Part shown: positions 50,167 to 59,863 of the stretch, piece by piece
Layout of the letters: each line of letters begins with the position of its first letter
Numbering within the stretch: position 1 is the stretch's first letter
Origin: Lysobacter arseniciresistens ZS79
GTDB taxonomy: Bacteria; Pseudomonadota; Gammaproteobacteria; Xanthomonadales; Xanthomonadaceae
Direction of reading: 5' to 3'
DNA length: 64,000 bases
NCBI RefSeq assembly: GCF_000768335.1
Contig: NZ_AVPT01000005.1
Span: 62,001-126,000 of the forward strand
The notes under the pieces: model-generated
Database searches by the model: none
Told to the model about the DNA's origin: nothing
What the model saw: only the letters and a program-made list of their open reading frames with translations
Program-made: the position numbers and the translations under genes

Positions 50167-53100
50167 ATGCAAGCGCCCACCCCTCTCCGCTCACCGTCGC
50201 CGCCGCTGCCACGGGCGGGCCAGCAGCGTGCCTGGTGGCGCGCGCCGGCCTCGCCCTCGGCGCTCGCCCACCACCTCGTCGAAGCCGCCCGCGCCCACGA
50301 CGGCCCGCTGCTGGTGGTCGCGCGCGACAACCACGCCGCCCAGCAGCTGGAGTCCGACCTGCACACGCTGCTGGCCGGCGCCGCGGACGCGCCGGAAGTC
50401 GTGCACTTCCCGGACTGGGAGACCCTGCCGTACGACCACTTCAGCCCGCATCCGGAGATCGTCAGCCAGCGACTGGCCGCGCTGCACCGGCTGCCGACGC
50501 TCCGGCGCGGTGCGCTGGTCGTCGTTCCGGTGCAGACCCTGCTGCAGCGGCTGGCGCCGGTGCGGCACATCGTGGGCGGCAGCTTCGATGTCCGCGTCGG
50601 CCAGCGGCTCGACCTCGACGCCGAGAAACGGCGGCTGGAGTCGGCCGGCTACCGGCACGTGCCGCAGGTGCTCGACCCGGGCGACTTCGCGGTGCGCGGC
50701 GGCCTGCTCGACGTCTACCCGATGGGCGCCGACCAGCCGTTCCGGGTCGAGCTGCTCGACGACGAGATCGACACCATCCGCGGCTTCGACCCGGAGAGCC
50801 AGCGCTCGCTGGAGAAGATCGACGCGGTGCACCTGCTGCCCGGCCGCGAAGTGCCGCTGGACGAGGCCTCGCTCAAGCGCGCGCTCGACACCCTGCGCGA
50901 GCGCTTCGACCTCGACACCCGCCGCAGCGCGCTGTACCAGGACCTGAAGGCCGGCATCGCGCCGGCGGGCATCGAGTACTACCTGCCGCTGTTCTTCGAT
51001 GACGGCCGCGGCGGCGACCCGACCAGCCTGCTGTTCGACTACCTCGACGGCCGCGCGCTGCCGGTGATCGGCGACGGCGCGCTGGAGGCGGCCGACGCGT
51101 TCTGGAAGCACACGACCGAGCGCTACGAGCAGCGCCGGCACGACGTCGAGCGGCCGCTGCTGCCGCCCGACGCGCTGTACCTGCCGCCCACCGCGCTGCG
51201 CGAGCGGCTCAACCAGAACGCGCGGATCGAGGTCTGCGGCGCAGACCATCCGCAGCGCGAACGGGCCGAACCGCTCGGCAGCCAGCCTGCCCCGTCGCTG
51301 CCGCTGGTCGCGCGCGACCACGAACCGGCCGCGGCACTGAAGTCTTTCCTTGGCAGCTACCCGGGCCGGGTCTTGGTCGCGGCCGATTCGCCGGGCCGGC
51401 GCGAGGCGCTGCTGGAGATCCTAATTGGGGCCGGGCTGGCACCGGCGGTGCTGCCGGCGTTCGGCGCCTTCATCGGCGACGCCGCCAACGCGCCGTCGTT
51501 CGCGGTCGCGGTCGCACCGCTGGCGGACGGCTTCGCGCTGGACGCGCCGCAGGTCACGGTGCTCACCGAGCGCCAGCTGTTTCCCGAACGCGCCAGCCAG
51601 CCGCGCCGGCGCAAGCGTGCGGGGCGCGAACCCGAGGCGATCATCCGCGACCTCGGCGAGTTGTCCGAAGGCGCGCCGATCGTCCACGAAGACCACGGCG
51701 TCGGCCGTTACCGCGGGCTGGTGGTGCTGGAGGCCGGCGGCGAGAAGAACGAATACGTCGAGATCGAGTACGCCAAGGGCGACCGCCTGTACGTGCCGGT
51801 CAGCCAGCTGCACCTGATCAACCGCTACTCCGGCGCATCGCCGGAAACCGCGCCGCTGCATTCGCTCGGCGGCGAGCAGTGGACCAAGGCGAAGAAGAAG
51901 GCGCAGGAAAAGGTCCGCGACGTCGCCGCCGAGCTGCTGGAAATCCAGGCCAAGCGGCAGGCCCGCGCCGGCCTCGCGATCGACGTCGACCGGTCGATGT
52001 ACGAACCGTTCGCCGCCGCCTTCCCGTTCGAGGAGACGCCCGACCAGCACGCCGCGATCGAAGCGGTGCTGCGCGACCTGCAGTCCAGCCAGCCGATGGA
52101 CCGCGTGGTCTGCGGCGACGTCGGCTTCGGCAAGACCGAGGTCGCCGTGCGCGCCGCGTTCGCCACCGCGATCGCCGGCAAGCAGGTCGCGGTGCTGGTG
52201 CCGACCACACTGCTGGCCGAGCAGCACTACCGCAACTTCCGCGACCGCTTCGCCGACTGGCCGCTCAAGGTCGAGGTGCTGTCGCGCTTCAAGACGACCA
52301 AGGAGATCAAGGCCGAGCTCGACAAGGCCGCCGAGGGCACGCTCGACGTGATCGTCGGAACCCACCGGCTGCTGCAGAAGGACGTGCGTTTCAAGAACCT
52401 CGGGCTGGTCATCGTCGACGAGGAGCAACGCTTCGGCGTGCGCCAGAAGGAGGCGCTCAAGGCGCTGCGTGCCAACGTCCACCTGCTCACGCTTACCGCC
52501 ACGCCGATTCCGCGCACGCTCAACATGGCGATGGCCGGGCTGCGCGACCTGAGCATCATCGCCACCCCGCCGGCGCACCGGCTGGCGGTGCAGACCTTTG
52601 TCGTGCCGTGGGACGACAGCCAGCTGCGCGAGGCGTTCCAGCGCGAGCTGGCACGCGGCGGCCAGGTGTATTTCCTGCACAACGATGTCGAGAGCATCGG
52701 CCGCATGCACCGCGAACTGCAGGAACTGGTGCCCGAGGCGCGCATCGGCGTGGCCCACGGCCAGATGCCCGAGCGCGAACTCGAACGCGTGATGCTCGAC
52801 TTCCACAAGCAGCGCTTCAACGTGCTGCTGTCGACCACGATCATCGAGTCGGGCATCGACATCCCCAACGCCAACACCATCATCATCAACCGCGCCGACC
52901 GCTTCGGCCTGGCCCAGCTGCACCAGCTGCGCGGCCGCGTCGGCCGCAGCCACCACCGCGCCTACGCCTACCTGGTCGTGCCGGACCGCAAGGCGATCAC
53001 CGCCGATGCGAAGAAGCGGCTGGACGCGATCGAGGCGATGGACGAGCTCGGTGCCGGCTTCACCCTCGCCACCCACGACCTGGAGATCCGCGGCGCCGGC

Positions 53101-53673
53101 GAGCTGCTGGGCGAGGACCAGAGCGGACAGATGGCCGAGGTCGGCTTCAGCCTCTACACCGAGCTGCTGGAGCGCGCGGTGCGCTCGATCCGTCGCGGCG
53201 AGCTGCCGGACGTGGATGCGGTGGAGGCGCGCGGCGCCGAGGTCGAGCTGCACGTGCCGGCGCTGATCCCCGAGGATTACCTGCCCGACGTCCACACCCG
53301 CCTGACCCTGTACAAGCGCATCGCCGGCGCCCGTGACAGCGAGGAACTGCGCGAGCTGCAGGTCGAGATGATCGACCGCTTCGGCCTGCTGCCGGACCCG
53401 GCCAGGTACCTGTTCGCGACCGCCGAGTTGAAGCTGCAGGCGACCGCACTGGGCATCCGCAAGCTCGACATCGGCGAAGCCGGCGGGCGCATCCAGTTCG
53501 TCGAGAAGCCCAACGTCGACCCGATGGCGATCATCAAGCTGATCCAGGGCCAGCCGAAGCTCTACCGCATGGACGGCCCGGACAAGCTGCGACTGACGCT
53601 GGACCTGCCCGGCGCGCCGGAACGGTTCAACGCGGCGCGCGGCCTGCTGGCGATGCTGTCGACGGGGAAGTAG
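50167..53673 (+). CDS. mfd: Transcription-repair coupling factor Mfd
   Basis: Mfd removes RNA polymerase stalled at DNA lesions and recruits UvrA. The 1168-residue protein has an N-terminal UvrB-like module (FPDWETLPYDHFSPHPEIVSQR, VLDPGDFAVRGGLLDVYP), the RNA-polymerase-interacting CarD-like domain (about 505-570, HEDHGVGRYRGLVVLE), a helicase core with Walker A GDVGFGKTE near residue 650 and DEEQ near 750, and the C-terminal TRCF domain. TAAAAT at 50152, 10 bases before the ATG, could be a -10 element, which would give a very short leader. Confidence 0.97.
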   Translation: MQAPTPLRSPSPPLPRAGQQRAWWRAPASPSALAHHLVEAARAHDGPLLVVARDNHAAQQLESDLHTLLAGAADAPEVVHFPDWETLPYDHFSPHPEIVSQRLAALHRLPTLRRGALVVVPVQTLLQRLAPVRHIVGGSFDVRVGQRLDLDAEKRRLESAGYRHVPQVLDPGDFAVRGGLLDVYPMGADQPFRVELLDDEIDTIRGFDPESQRSLEKIDAVHLLPGREVPLDEASLKRALDTLRERFDLDTRRSALYQDLKAGIAPAGIEYYLPLFFDDGRGGDPTSLLFDYLDGRALPVIGDGALEAADAFWKHTTERYEQRRHDVERPLLPPDALYLPPTALRERLNQNARIEVCGADHPQRERAEPLGSQPAPSLPLVARDHEPAAALKSFLGSYPGRVLVAADSPGRREALLEILIGAGLAPAVLPAFGAFIGDAANAPSFAVAVAPLADGFALDAPQVTVLTERQLFPERASQPRRRKRAGREPEAIIRDLGELSEGAPIVHEDHGVGRYRGLVVLEAGGEKNEYVEIEYAKGDRLYVPVSQLHLINRYSGASPETAPLHSLGGEQWTKAKKKAQEKVRDVAAELLEIQAKRQARAGLAIDVDRSMYEPFAAAFPFEETPDQHAAIEAVLRDLQSSQPMDRVVCGDVGFGKTEVAVRAAFATAIAGKQVAVLVPTTLLAEQHYRNFRDRFADWPLKVEVLSRFKTTKEIKAELDKAAEGTLDVIVGTHRLLQKDVRFKNLGLVIVDEEQRFGVRQKEALKALRANVHLLTLTATPIPRTLNMAMAGLRDLSIIATPPAHRLAVQTFVVPWDDSQLREAFQRELARGGQVYFLHNDVESIGRMHRELQELVPEARIGVAHGQMPERELERVMLDFHKQRFNVLLSTTIIESGIDIPNANTIIINRADRFGLAQLHQLRGRVGRSHHRAYAYLVVPDRKAITADAKKRLDAIEAMDELGAGFTLATHDLEIRGAGELLGEDQSGQMAEVGFSLYTELLERAVRSIRRGELPDVDAVEARGAEVELHVPALIPEDYLPDVHTRLTLYKRIAGARDSEELRELQVEMIDRFGLLPDPARYLFATAELKLQATALGIRKLDIGEAGGRIQFVEKPNVDPMAIIKLIQGQPKLYRMDGPDKLRLTLDLPGAPERFNAARGLLAMLSTGK

Positions 53674-53753
53674 CGCCCACGCCCGGGCTTCCGGCGCTGG
53701 ACGTGCCGGCGCAAACCGGTCAGGGTTCGGCCACGCAACCTCCGGAACCGTCC

Positions 53754-54281
53754 ATGCGCATCGCCCGCCTCGCCACCCTGCTGACGGCCGCGCTGCTGGC
53801 CGCCTGCGCCACCGGCGGCGCGCCGGCACCGGGCACGGACGCCGCGGTCACCTTCGTCGTGGTGCGCCATGCGGAAAAGCTGGCCGACGGCTCCGACGAC
53901 CCGCCGCTGACCGCCGAGGGCCACGCCCGCGCGCAGGCGTTGGCCGACAGCCTCGCCGGCTCCGACGTGGTCGCGGTCTACTCGACCGCCTACCGCCGTG
54001 CCCGCGCCACCGCCGGACCGACCGCACAGGCGCATGGCGTGACGATCACCCCCTACGACTCGCGGCAGCCGACCGACGGGTTCGCCGCCTCGCTGCTGCG
54101 CACGCACGACGCCGGCACCGTGCTGGTGGTCGGCCACAGCAACACCGCGCCGGCGATCGCCGCGGCCCTGTGCGGCTGCGAGGTGGCGCCGATGACCGAG
54201 GCCGAGTACGGCCGGCGGATGACGGTGCATGTCGACGGCGACGGCCAGGTGACCCTGCTGGTGGCGCCGTTGCCGCGCTGA
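53754..54281 (+). CDS. Histidine phosphatase family lipoprotein
   Basis: The 175-residue protein has a lipoprotein signal with lipobox AAC (Cys18) and a histidine phosphatase domain: the phospho-acceptor RHAEK (Arg38, His39), YSTAYRRARATA (second Arg) and the VVGHSNT second His. The domain is short, like SixA/SixA-related enzymes, and would act at the periplasmic face. The substrate is unknown. The ATG at 53754 places the signal peptide at the N-terminus. Confidence 0.82.
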   Translation: MRIARLATLLTAALLAACATGGAPAPGTDAAVTFVVVRHAEKLADGSDDPPLTAEGHARAQALADSLAGSDVVAVYSTAYRRARATAGPTAQAHGVTITPYDSRQPTDGFAASLLRTHDAGTVLVVGHSNTAPAIAAALCGCEVAPMTEAEYGRRMTVHVDGDGQVTLLVAPLPR

Positions 54282-54349
54282 GCCGGACCGGGCATGGCGT
54301 TCACGTCCGGCGCGCTAGCCTCCCGGGACTTTCCCGGCAAGGAACCGCC

Positions 54350-54727
54350 ATGTCCCGCACGCTACTGCTCGCCTGCATGATCGCCGGCACCCTCCCCGCC
54401 TGTGCCAGCGGCGGCACCTCCACCGCACCGGTCGGCCAGCCGATCGTGATGCAGACCGGCGACCGCGTGGTCCTGCAGGACCGCTCGACCCTGCGCTACG
54501 TCGGGGTCACCGCCGACTCGCGCTGCCCGCCGGGCGTGCAGTGCATCCGCGCCGGCGATGCCGACGTCGCGTTCGAGCACACCCCCGAGGGCGGCAGCCC
54601 CGCGGCGATTTCGCTCAACATGCCGGAGACGCCCTCCACGTCCGTGGGCGGCTGGCAGCTGCGCCTGCTGTCGCTCGACTTCGGCGACGCGCCGGCGGCG
54701 ACGGTGCAGGTCGACCCGGCGCCCTGA
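54350..54727 (+). CDS. Small putative lipoprotein of unknown function
   Basis: The 125-residue protein has a signal peptide ending in lipobox LPAC (Cys18). The mature part is a predicted beta-rich domain with a C-P-x-G-x-x-C-x-x-A-G-D segment (SRCPPGVQCIRAGDADVAF) seen in small exported proteins of proteobacteria. The two Cys may form a disulfide. I do not recognise a characterised relative. AAGGAACC precedes the ATG. Confidence 0.72.
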   Translation: MSRTLLLACMIAGTLPACASGGTSTAPVGQPIVMQTGDRVVLQDRSTLRYVGVTADSRCPPGVQCIRAGDADVAFEHTPEGGSPAAISLNMPETPSTSVGGWQLRLLSLDFGDAPAATVQVDPAP

Positions 54728-54788
54728 CCGGGCGGCACGGGCCCATCGGCGACTTTGCCCCATTCATCCGGAACGGCTGACGAGCGGT

Positions 54789-54817
54789 TTGTCAATCCCC
54801 CGAATCTCGATTAATGT
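54789..54817 (+). promoter_or_regulatory. Sigma-70-like promoter for the small exported protein gene
   Basis: TTGTCA (54789-54794), 17 bases, TAATGT (54812-54817). The downstream ATG is 48 bases from the -10. Confidence 0.7.
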
Positions 54818-54864
54818 CGGAACCGCAGCCGCGAACGGTACGGCTGCGTACAGGGGGAATTCCA

Positions 54865-55314
54865 ATGAAGAAGACGGCTTTTTGCCTGCCATTGCTGTTG
54901 TTGGCCGCCGGCGCGGCCCAGGCACAGGACATGGCGGGCTGTCCTCAACTGCCTGCCGGCTCGGACCTGATCTGGGAACACCGCGCCACCGGTGACGCCG
55001 ATTTCTGCCGCGCGTTGCGTGCGGACGGCACCGAGGCCTTCGGGCTGTACATCAGCCGCGAGGCGACGTTCGAACCCAAGCGCTCCAACCGCGAGGAAGC
55101 CGGCGCGATCGACGGCCACGAGATCCACTGGTACCGCGCGGAACTGGTGACCAAGCCCAACATCGAGGCGCGCGAAACGCTGATCGAACTCGACGACGGC
55201 CGGGTCGCCCACATCTGGCTGCAGGCCGCCCCGGGCGACCCGCTGCAGAGCGCGTTCGAGATGGCCGGCAACCTGCGCTTCGGTGCCGACCGGCAGATCG
55301 CCGCGGGCCAGTAA
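54865..55314 (+). CDS. Small exported protein of unknown function
   Basis: The 149-residue protein has a Sec signal peptide (MKKTAFCLPLLLLAAGAAQA, cleaved near residue 20), then a compact domain with two Cys (CPQL, FCRAL) likely to form a disulfide and a pattern of strands (FGLYISRE, EIHWYRAEL, RETLIELDDGRVAHIWLQA). A promoter and a GGGGGAAT ribosome site precede it. No family is recognised, so periplasmic location is the only safe inference. Confidence 0.72.
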   Translation: MKKTAFCLPLLLLAAGAAQAQDMAGCPQLPAGSDLIWEHRATGDADFCRALRADGTEAFGLYISREATFEPKRSNREEAGAIDGHEIHWYRAELVTKPNIEARETLIELDDGRVAHIWLQAAPGDPLQSAFEMAGNLRFGADRQIAAGQ

Positions 55315-55329
55315 ACCGCGGGCGGTGGC

Positions 55330-56190
55330 TCAGAACCGCCCTTCCTGGTAGTCGACGAAGGCCTGCATCAGCTGCTCGCGGGTGTTCATGACGAACGGTC
55401 CGTGCCGCGCGACCGGTTCGCGCAACGGCCGCCCGGCGACCAGCAGCATCCGCGCGCCGGCATCGGCGGCCTGCACCCGCAGCAGCTCGCCACCACCGAG
55501 CACCGCCAGCTGCGGGGCCTGCAACGTCCGCGCGTCCTCCCCGCCGGCACCGACCGACACCTCGCCCTCGAACACGTAGGCGAAGGCGTTGTGGCCCCCG
55601 GGCAGCGCGTACTCCCACGCCGCACCCGCGGCCAGGGCGATGTCGAGGTACAGCGGCTCGGTCGCCGGCTGCGCGATCGGCCCGCGCACGCCGTCGACCT
55701 CGCCGGCCACCACCTTCACCGTGACGCCATCGGCCGGCGACACCTGCGGGATGCGGTCCGGGGCGAACTCCTGGTACCTGGGCTCGACCATCTTGTCGCG
55801 CGCCGGCAGGTTCACCCACAGCTGGAAACCGCGCATGCGGCCGGATTCCTGCTCCGGCATCTCCGAGTGCACCAGCCCGCGGCCGGCGGTCATCCACTGC
55901 ACGCTGCCGGGCACGAGCACGCCCTCGTTGCCGTGGTTGTCCCTGTGGCGCATGCGGCCGTCGAGCATGTAGGTGACGGTCTCGAAGCCGCGGTGCGGGT
56001 GGTCGGGGAAGCCGGCGAGGTAGTCCTCCGGCCGGTCGGTGCCGAACTCGTCGAGCATCAGGAACGGGTCGAGGTCGGGCAGCTGCGGCGTACCGATCAC
56101 GCGGGTCAGGCGCACGCCGGCGCCGTCGGAGGCCGGTACGCCGCGGACGGTGCGCGCGACGCGGGCATGGCGGGTGGTATCGGTGGTCAT
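55330..56190 (-). CDS. Pirin family protein
   Basis: The 286-residue protein has the pirin bicupin fold. Metal ligands are visible in DHPHRGFETVTYML (two His) and GRGLVHSEMPEQE (His, Glu). Bacterial pirins may act as quercetin 2,3-dioxygenases or regulators; the role here is not known. The ATG at 56190 (MTTDTTRHARVARTVRGVP) is the natural start. It follows rlmKL on the same strand after a REP-like repeat. Confidence 0.9.
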   Translation of the reverse strand: MTTDTTRHARVARTVRGVPASDGAGVRLTRVIGTPQLPDLDPFLMLDEFGTDRPEDYLAGFPDHPHRGFETVTYMLDGRMRHRDNHGNEGVLVPGSVQWMTAGRGLVHSEMPEQESGRMRGFQLWVNLPARDKMVEPRYQEFAPDRIPQVSPADGVTVKVVAGEVDGVRGPIAQPATEPLYLDIALAAGAAWEYALPGGHNAFAYVFEGEVSVGAGGEDARTLQAPQLAVLGGGELLRVQAADAGARMLLVAGRPLREPVARHGPFVMNTREQLMQAFVDYQEGRF

Positions 56191-56321
56191 GGCGGGTTCC
56201 CGTGAGGTGTCACCGCAGGATGGTGGCCCTGTATATGCGAAGCCAGTGACATGGCTGCAAGCATGTGTTCCACCGGGTGAACGATGGGCGGCCCGCAATG
56301 TGTTTTTGACCGCCCGCGTCC

Positions 56322-56394
56322 GTAGGAGCGACGTAAGTCGCGACCGCGGACGGAATCGGGAACCCTGCACGGTCGCGACTTACGTCGCTCCTAC
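56322..56394. repeat. REP-like inverted repeat, copy 2 (73 bp)
   Basis: The arms GTAGGAGCGACGTAAGTCGC at the left and its complement at the right are perfect over 25 bases. The length equals copy 1 (3234-3306) and only the central 25 or so bases differ. It lies 41 bases 3' of rlmKL, on the same side of its neighbour as copy 1. Confidence 0.88.
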
Positions 56395-56434
56395 AGGGAA
56401 ACAGCCCTGCCGGCGACGTCCGGTCGCTACCCGC

Positions 56435-58594
56435 TCAGCGCCGCACCACCCGCCAGCAGCGGTGGATGCGGCCGTTGCGCTCGAAGTCCGGCGGAATGGT
56501 GCCCGCGCTGATCTCCTCGACCCGGGCGAATTCCGCCACCGCCGCGTCGTCCAGGCGGAAGCGGCGGAAATTGTTGGAGAAGTACAGCACGCCGTCGCGC
56601 GACAGCCGGGCCACCGCCGCGCGCAGCAGGCGCGCGTGCTCGGCCTGCACGTCGAAGTCGCCGGCGCGCTTGGAGTTGGAGAACGTCGGCGGGTCGCAGA
56701 ACACCAGGTCGTACTCGCCGGTGTCGGCGGCCAGCCACGCCATCGCGTCGGCCTGCACCAGCCGGTGGCGGCCGCCGCCGACGCCGTTCTCCTGCAGGTT
56801 GTCGGCACACCACTGCAGGTAGGTGGCGGACAGGTCGACGGTGGTGGTGGTGCGGGCGCGGCCGATGGCGGCCTGCACGGTGGCCGCGCCGGTGTAGCCG
56901 AACAGGTTGAGGAAGCGCGCGTCCTCGGCCTCGTCGGCGATACGCAGGCGCATCGGCCGGTGGTCGAGGAACAGCCCGGTGTCGAGGTAGTCGAACAGGT
57001 TGACCCGCAGCCGCGCGTCGCCCTCGCGGACGACGATGAACTCGCCGCGCGCATCGAAGCGGCCGTACTTGCTGCCGCCCTTGCCGCGCGCGCGGGTCTT
57101 CAGCGCGACCTGCTCGCGCGGCACCGCGAAGACTTCGCGCGCCGCCGCCAGCAGTTCGTTGAGCCGTCGCCGCTGCACCGGCTCGGGGATGTCGGCCGGG
57201 GCGGCGTACTCCTGCACATGCAGGAAGGTGCGCGGGGCGGCCTCGTCGGTCTGGTAGACGTCGATCGCGGCGGCGTACTCGGGCAGGTCGGCGTCGTAGG
57301 CGCGGAAGCAGGTGACGCCCTCGCGCTGGCGCCAGGCCTTGAGCTTGCGCAGGTTGCGGCGCAGGCGGTTGGCGACCATCTGCGCGCCCTCGCCCAGCAC
57401 GTCCTGCTGCGCCTGCGTAGCCCGCTCGCGCTGCGGCGGCGCGACCGGGTCGGCGAGGATCAGGGTGCATTCGATCGCGCCGTTGAACAGCTGGTACTTC
57501 TTCTGCGCGCGCAGGCCGGTGGCGTACGCCAGCTCGGCGTCGCCGCACAGCAGGCTCGCGCGCCAGCCGGGCACCGCCCGGCGCAGGCCGTCGCCGAGCG
57601 CGCGGTACAGCGCCGGGTCGGCGGCGAGGCGGATGTCGTAGGGCGGGTTGCAGACGGCCAGCCCGGTGGCGCGCGTGGACTCGGGGAGGCTGTCGGCGCC
57701 CAGCGCCTCGACGCCCGCGACCTGCAGGTCGATCACGCCGGCCAGCCCGGCCATCACCTCGTTGTCGCGCGCGGCGCGGATCGCATGCGGGTCGATGTCG
57801 CGGCCGAAGAACACGGGACGCAACGCGGCGCGGCCGGCCTGCTCGCGGGCCAGCGCGTCGTCGCGCAGGGCCTTCCACCCGGCAACGTCGAAGCCCTTCC
57901 AGCGGGTCGGGGCGAAGCTGCCGTGGCGCAGCAGGCCGGGGGCGACGTCGGCCGCCATCAGCGCGCCCTCGATCAGCAGCGTACCGCTGCCGCACATCGG
58001 GTCCAGCAGCGCGCCGCCATCGGCATACACCCTGGGCCAGCGACCCCGCAGCAGCACCGCCGCGGCGAGGTTCTCCTTCAGCGGCGCCTCGCCCTGCTGC
58101 TGGCGCCAGCCGCGCCGGTGCAGCGGGCCGCCGCCAAGGTCGACCGACAGGATCGCGCGACCCTTGCGCACCACCAGGTTGAGGGGCAGGTCGGGGTGCT
58201 CGACATCGACGTCGGGGCGCGCGCCGGTGGCGTCGCGCATCACGTCGACCACCGCGTCCTTGACCCGCTGCGCGGCGTAGCGCGCGTGGGTCAGGCCGTC
58301 GCCGGACACGTGGGCGTCAACCGCGATGGTGTCGCCATCGGCGAGGTGCTCCGGCCACGGCAGCGCGGCGATGCCGGCGTACAGCGCGCGCTCGTCGGCG
58401 CAGTCGAACTCCGCCAGCGGCCACAGCACCCGGCTGGCCAGCCGCGACCACAGCACCGCGCGCTGGGCGTCGACCAGCCCGCCCTCGACGTTGACCCCGG
58501 CGATGGCGGCGGTGGCGCGCGTGCAACCCAGCGCGACCAGTTCGTCGGCCAGCAGGTACTCCAGGCCCTTGCCGCAGCTTGCGAAGAACTTCAT
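56435..58594 (-). CDS. rlmL: Bifunctional 23S rRNA methyltransferase RlmKL
   Basis: RlmKL makes m2G2445 (RlmL half) and m7G2069 (RlmK half) in 23S rRNA. The 719-residue protein has an N-terminal THUMP domain ([20 protein letters not shown]), the RlmL methyltransferase with [17 protein letters not shown] and VCNPPYDIR, and the RlmK half with [15 protein letters not shown] and [12 protein letters not shown]. Both active-site motifs are intact, as in the fused E. coli protein (702 residues). It lies one base after the YqiA-like esterase stop region on the same strand. Confidence 0.95.
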   Translation of the reverse strand: MKFFASCGKGLEYLLADELVALGCTRATAAIAGVNVEGGLVDAQRAVLWSRLASRVLWPLAEFDCADERALYAGIAALPWPEHLADGDTIAVDAHVSGDGLTHARYAAQRVKDAVVDVMRDATGARPDVDVEHPDLPLNLVVRKGRAILSVDLGGGPLHRRGWRQQQGEAPLKENLAAAVLLRGRWPRVYADGGALLDPMCGSGTLLIEGALMAADVAPGLLRHGSFAPTRWKGFDVAGWKALRDDALAREQAGRAALRPVFFGRDIDPHAIRAARDNEVMAGLAGVIDLQVAGVEALGADSLPESTRATGLAVCNPPYDIRLAADPALYRALGDGLRRAVPGWRASLLCGDAELAYATGLRAQKKYQLFNGAIECTLILADPVAPPQRERATQAQQDVLGEGAQMVANRLRRNLRKLKAWRQREGVTCFRAYDADLPEYAAAIDVYQTDEAAPRTFLHVQEYAAPADIPEPVQRRRLNELLAAAREVFAVPREQVALKTRARGKGGSKYGRFDARGEFIVVREGDARLRVNLFDYLDTGLFLDHRPMRLRIADEAEDARFLNLFGYTGAATVQAAIGRARTTTTVDLSATYLQWCADNLQENGVGGGRHRLVQADAMAWLAADTGEYDLVFCDPPTFSNSKRAGDFDVQAEHARLLRAAVARLSRDGVLYFSNNFRRFRLDDAAVAEFARVEEISAGTIPPDFERNGRIHRCWRVVRR

Positions 58595-58595
58595 C

Positions 58596-59120
58596 TCACA
58601 AACTCGCCAGCAGTTGCCCGAAGGCGTCGGCGCTGTCCTGCACGTGCGCGGACAGGCGGTGGCCGTCGTCGACCATCAGCAGGCGGGCGCGGCGTGCGGC
58701 AGCCCACGCCACCACGTCGGCGGCGACGCACAGCTCATCGGCCCAGCCATGGACGATGGCGGTCGGCACCTCGGCGGCGTCGAGCGGGTGGGCCTCGTGC
58801 ATGCGCACCGGCGGCGCCATCAGGAACAGCCCCGCGACCGGCACCTGCAGCGACACGTGGCCGGAGATCCACGCCCCCAGGCTCGACCCGGCCAGTACCA
58901 CCGGCCCGCGTGCGGCGGCGGCGGTCGCCAGGCCATGCAGGCGGCGGACTCGCTCTGTCACATCGCCGAGATCGCTGACCTCGCGCATGGCGTCGAGGTC
59001 GGTGTAGTCGGGGCGTTCGCAGGTCCAGCCGAGGCGTTCGGCGGCCTCGGCCAGGGCGGTGACCTTGGTCGCGTCGGGGCCGCTTTCGAAGCCGTGGGAA
59101 AGGATGCAGTGTCCGCGCAT
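58596..59120 (-). CDS. YqiA-like alpha/beta hydrolase (esterase)
   Basis: The 174-residue protein is a small alpha/beta hydrolase of the YqiA/UPF0227 type. It has [13 protein letters not shown] near the start, the nucleophile elbow AGSSLGAW, an Asp in HGWADELC and the final His in [10 protein letters not shown]. The longer frame upstream adds an unlikely Arg/Pro-rich extension, so the ATG at 59120 ([12 protein letters not shown]) is chosen. The substrate is unknown. It directly precedes rlmKL. Confidence 0.85.
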   Translation of the reverse strand: MRGHCILSHGFESGPDATKVTALAEAAERLGWTCERPDYTDLDAMREVSDLGDVTERVRRLHGLATAAAARGPVVLAGSSLGAWISGHVSLQVPVAGLFLMAPPVRMHEAHPLDAAEVPTAIVHGWADELCVAADVVAWAAARRARLLMVDDGHRLSAHVQDSADAFGQLLASL

Positions 59121-59232
59121 GGGGGCTCGGGTCCTGGGAATCGGGGGGCACGCCGGCACGCCGCGCCGCCCCGGCGGCAAGAGCGCGGCGCGCGCGACGG
59201 GCGGGAATCCGCGCGATGCTAGCATCCGCGCC

Positions 59233-59808
59233 ATGCCGTCCGCGCCGCCCCGCCTGCCGATCCGCGTCGATCCGCTGCCCTACGAGGACCGGCTGCTGCC
59301 GCGCGACCCGCTGCAGGTCGAGCTGGTGGTGATCCACTGCACCGAGCTGCCCGACCTCGCCACCGCGCGCGAGTACGGCGAGCGCGTGCTCTACCCCGAC
59401 AGCGGCACCGGCAACAGCGGCCACTTCTACATCGACCGCGACGGCGGCGTGCACCGCTGGGTCGCGGTGGACCGCGTGGCCCACCACGTCGGCGGGTTCA
59501 ACCCGCAGTCGGTCGGGATCGAGCTGGTCAATACCGGCCGCTACCCCGACTGGCTGGACTCGCGCCGGCAGGCGATGGACGAGGACTACAGCGACGCGCA
59601 ACTGGCGTCGCTGGTGGCGCTGCTGCAGGTACTGCAGGCCGACCTGCCCGGCCTGCGCCACATCGCCGGGCACGAGGACCTCGACACCGCGATGGTCGAG
59701 GCCAGCGACGACCCGGCGCGGCAGGTGCACCGCAAGCGCGACCCGGGGCCGCGGTTCCCGTGGGCGCGGGTGCTGGACGCGGTCGCGCTGCAACGCCTGC
59801 GGCCCTGA
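59233..59808 (+). CDS. N-acetylmuramoyl-L-alanine amidase (Amidase_2 domain)
   Basis: The 191-residue protein has the Amidase_2/AmpD fold. The zinc ligands are in VVIHCTEL (His), IAGHEDLDT (His) and KRDPGPRFPW (Asp). It has no signal peptide, which points to cytoplasmic muropeptide recycling like AmpD, but the motif context differs enough from E. coli AmpD that I do not give the name. If it is AmpD-like, it would lower inducer levels for AmpC-type beta-lactamase. Confidence 0.85.
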   Translation: MPSAPPRLPIRVDPLPYEDRLLPRDPLQVELVVIHCTELPDLATAREYGERVLYPDSGTGNSGHFYIDRDGGVHRWVAVDRVAHHVGGFNPQSVGIELVNTGRYPDWLDSRRQAMDEDYSDAQLASLVALLQVLQADLPGLRHIAGHEDLDTAMVEASDDPARQVHRKRDPGPRFPWARVLDAVALQRLRP

Positions 59809-59830
59809 CCGGCTGCCACATACCGCCCGG

Positions 59831-59836
59831 TATAAT
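59831..59836 (+). promoter_or_regulatory. Perfect TATAAT, probable -10 element of tesB
   Basis: TATAAT is rare here by base composition and lies 27 bases before the tesB ATG. No good -35 hexamer is seen at 17 bases. Confidence 0.45.
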
Positions 59837-59863
59837 CGCGGCCCCTGTTGCCGGTGGCCCCGC

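Noticed and set aside
51421-53829. 802-codon minus-strand open frame opposite mfd
   Set aside because: Mfd motifs are all intact on the plus strand; the antisense frame has no family features.
56039-58978. 979-codon plus-strand open frame opposite rlmKL
   Set aside because: Both RlmK and RlmL catalytic motifs are on the minus strand; this frame is a shadow.
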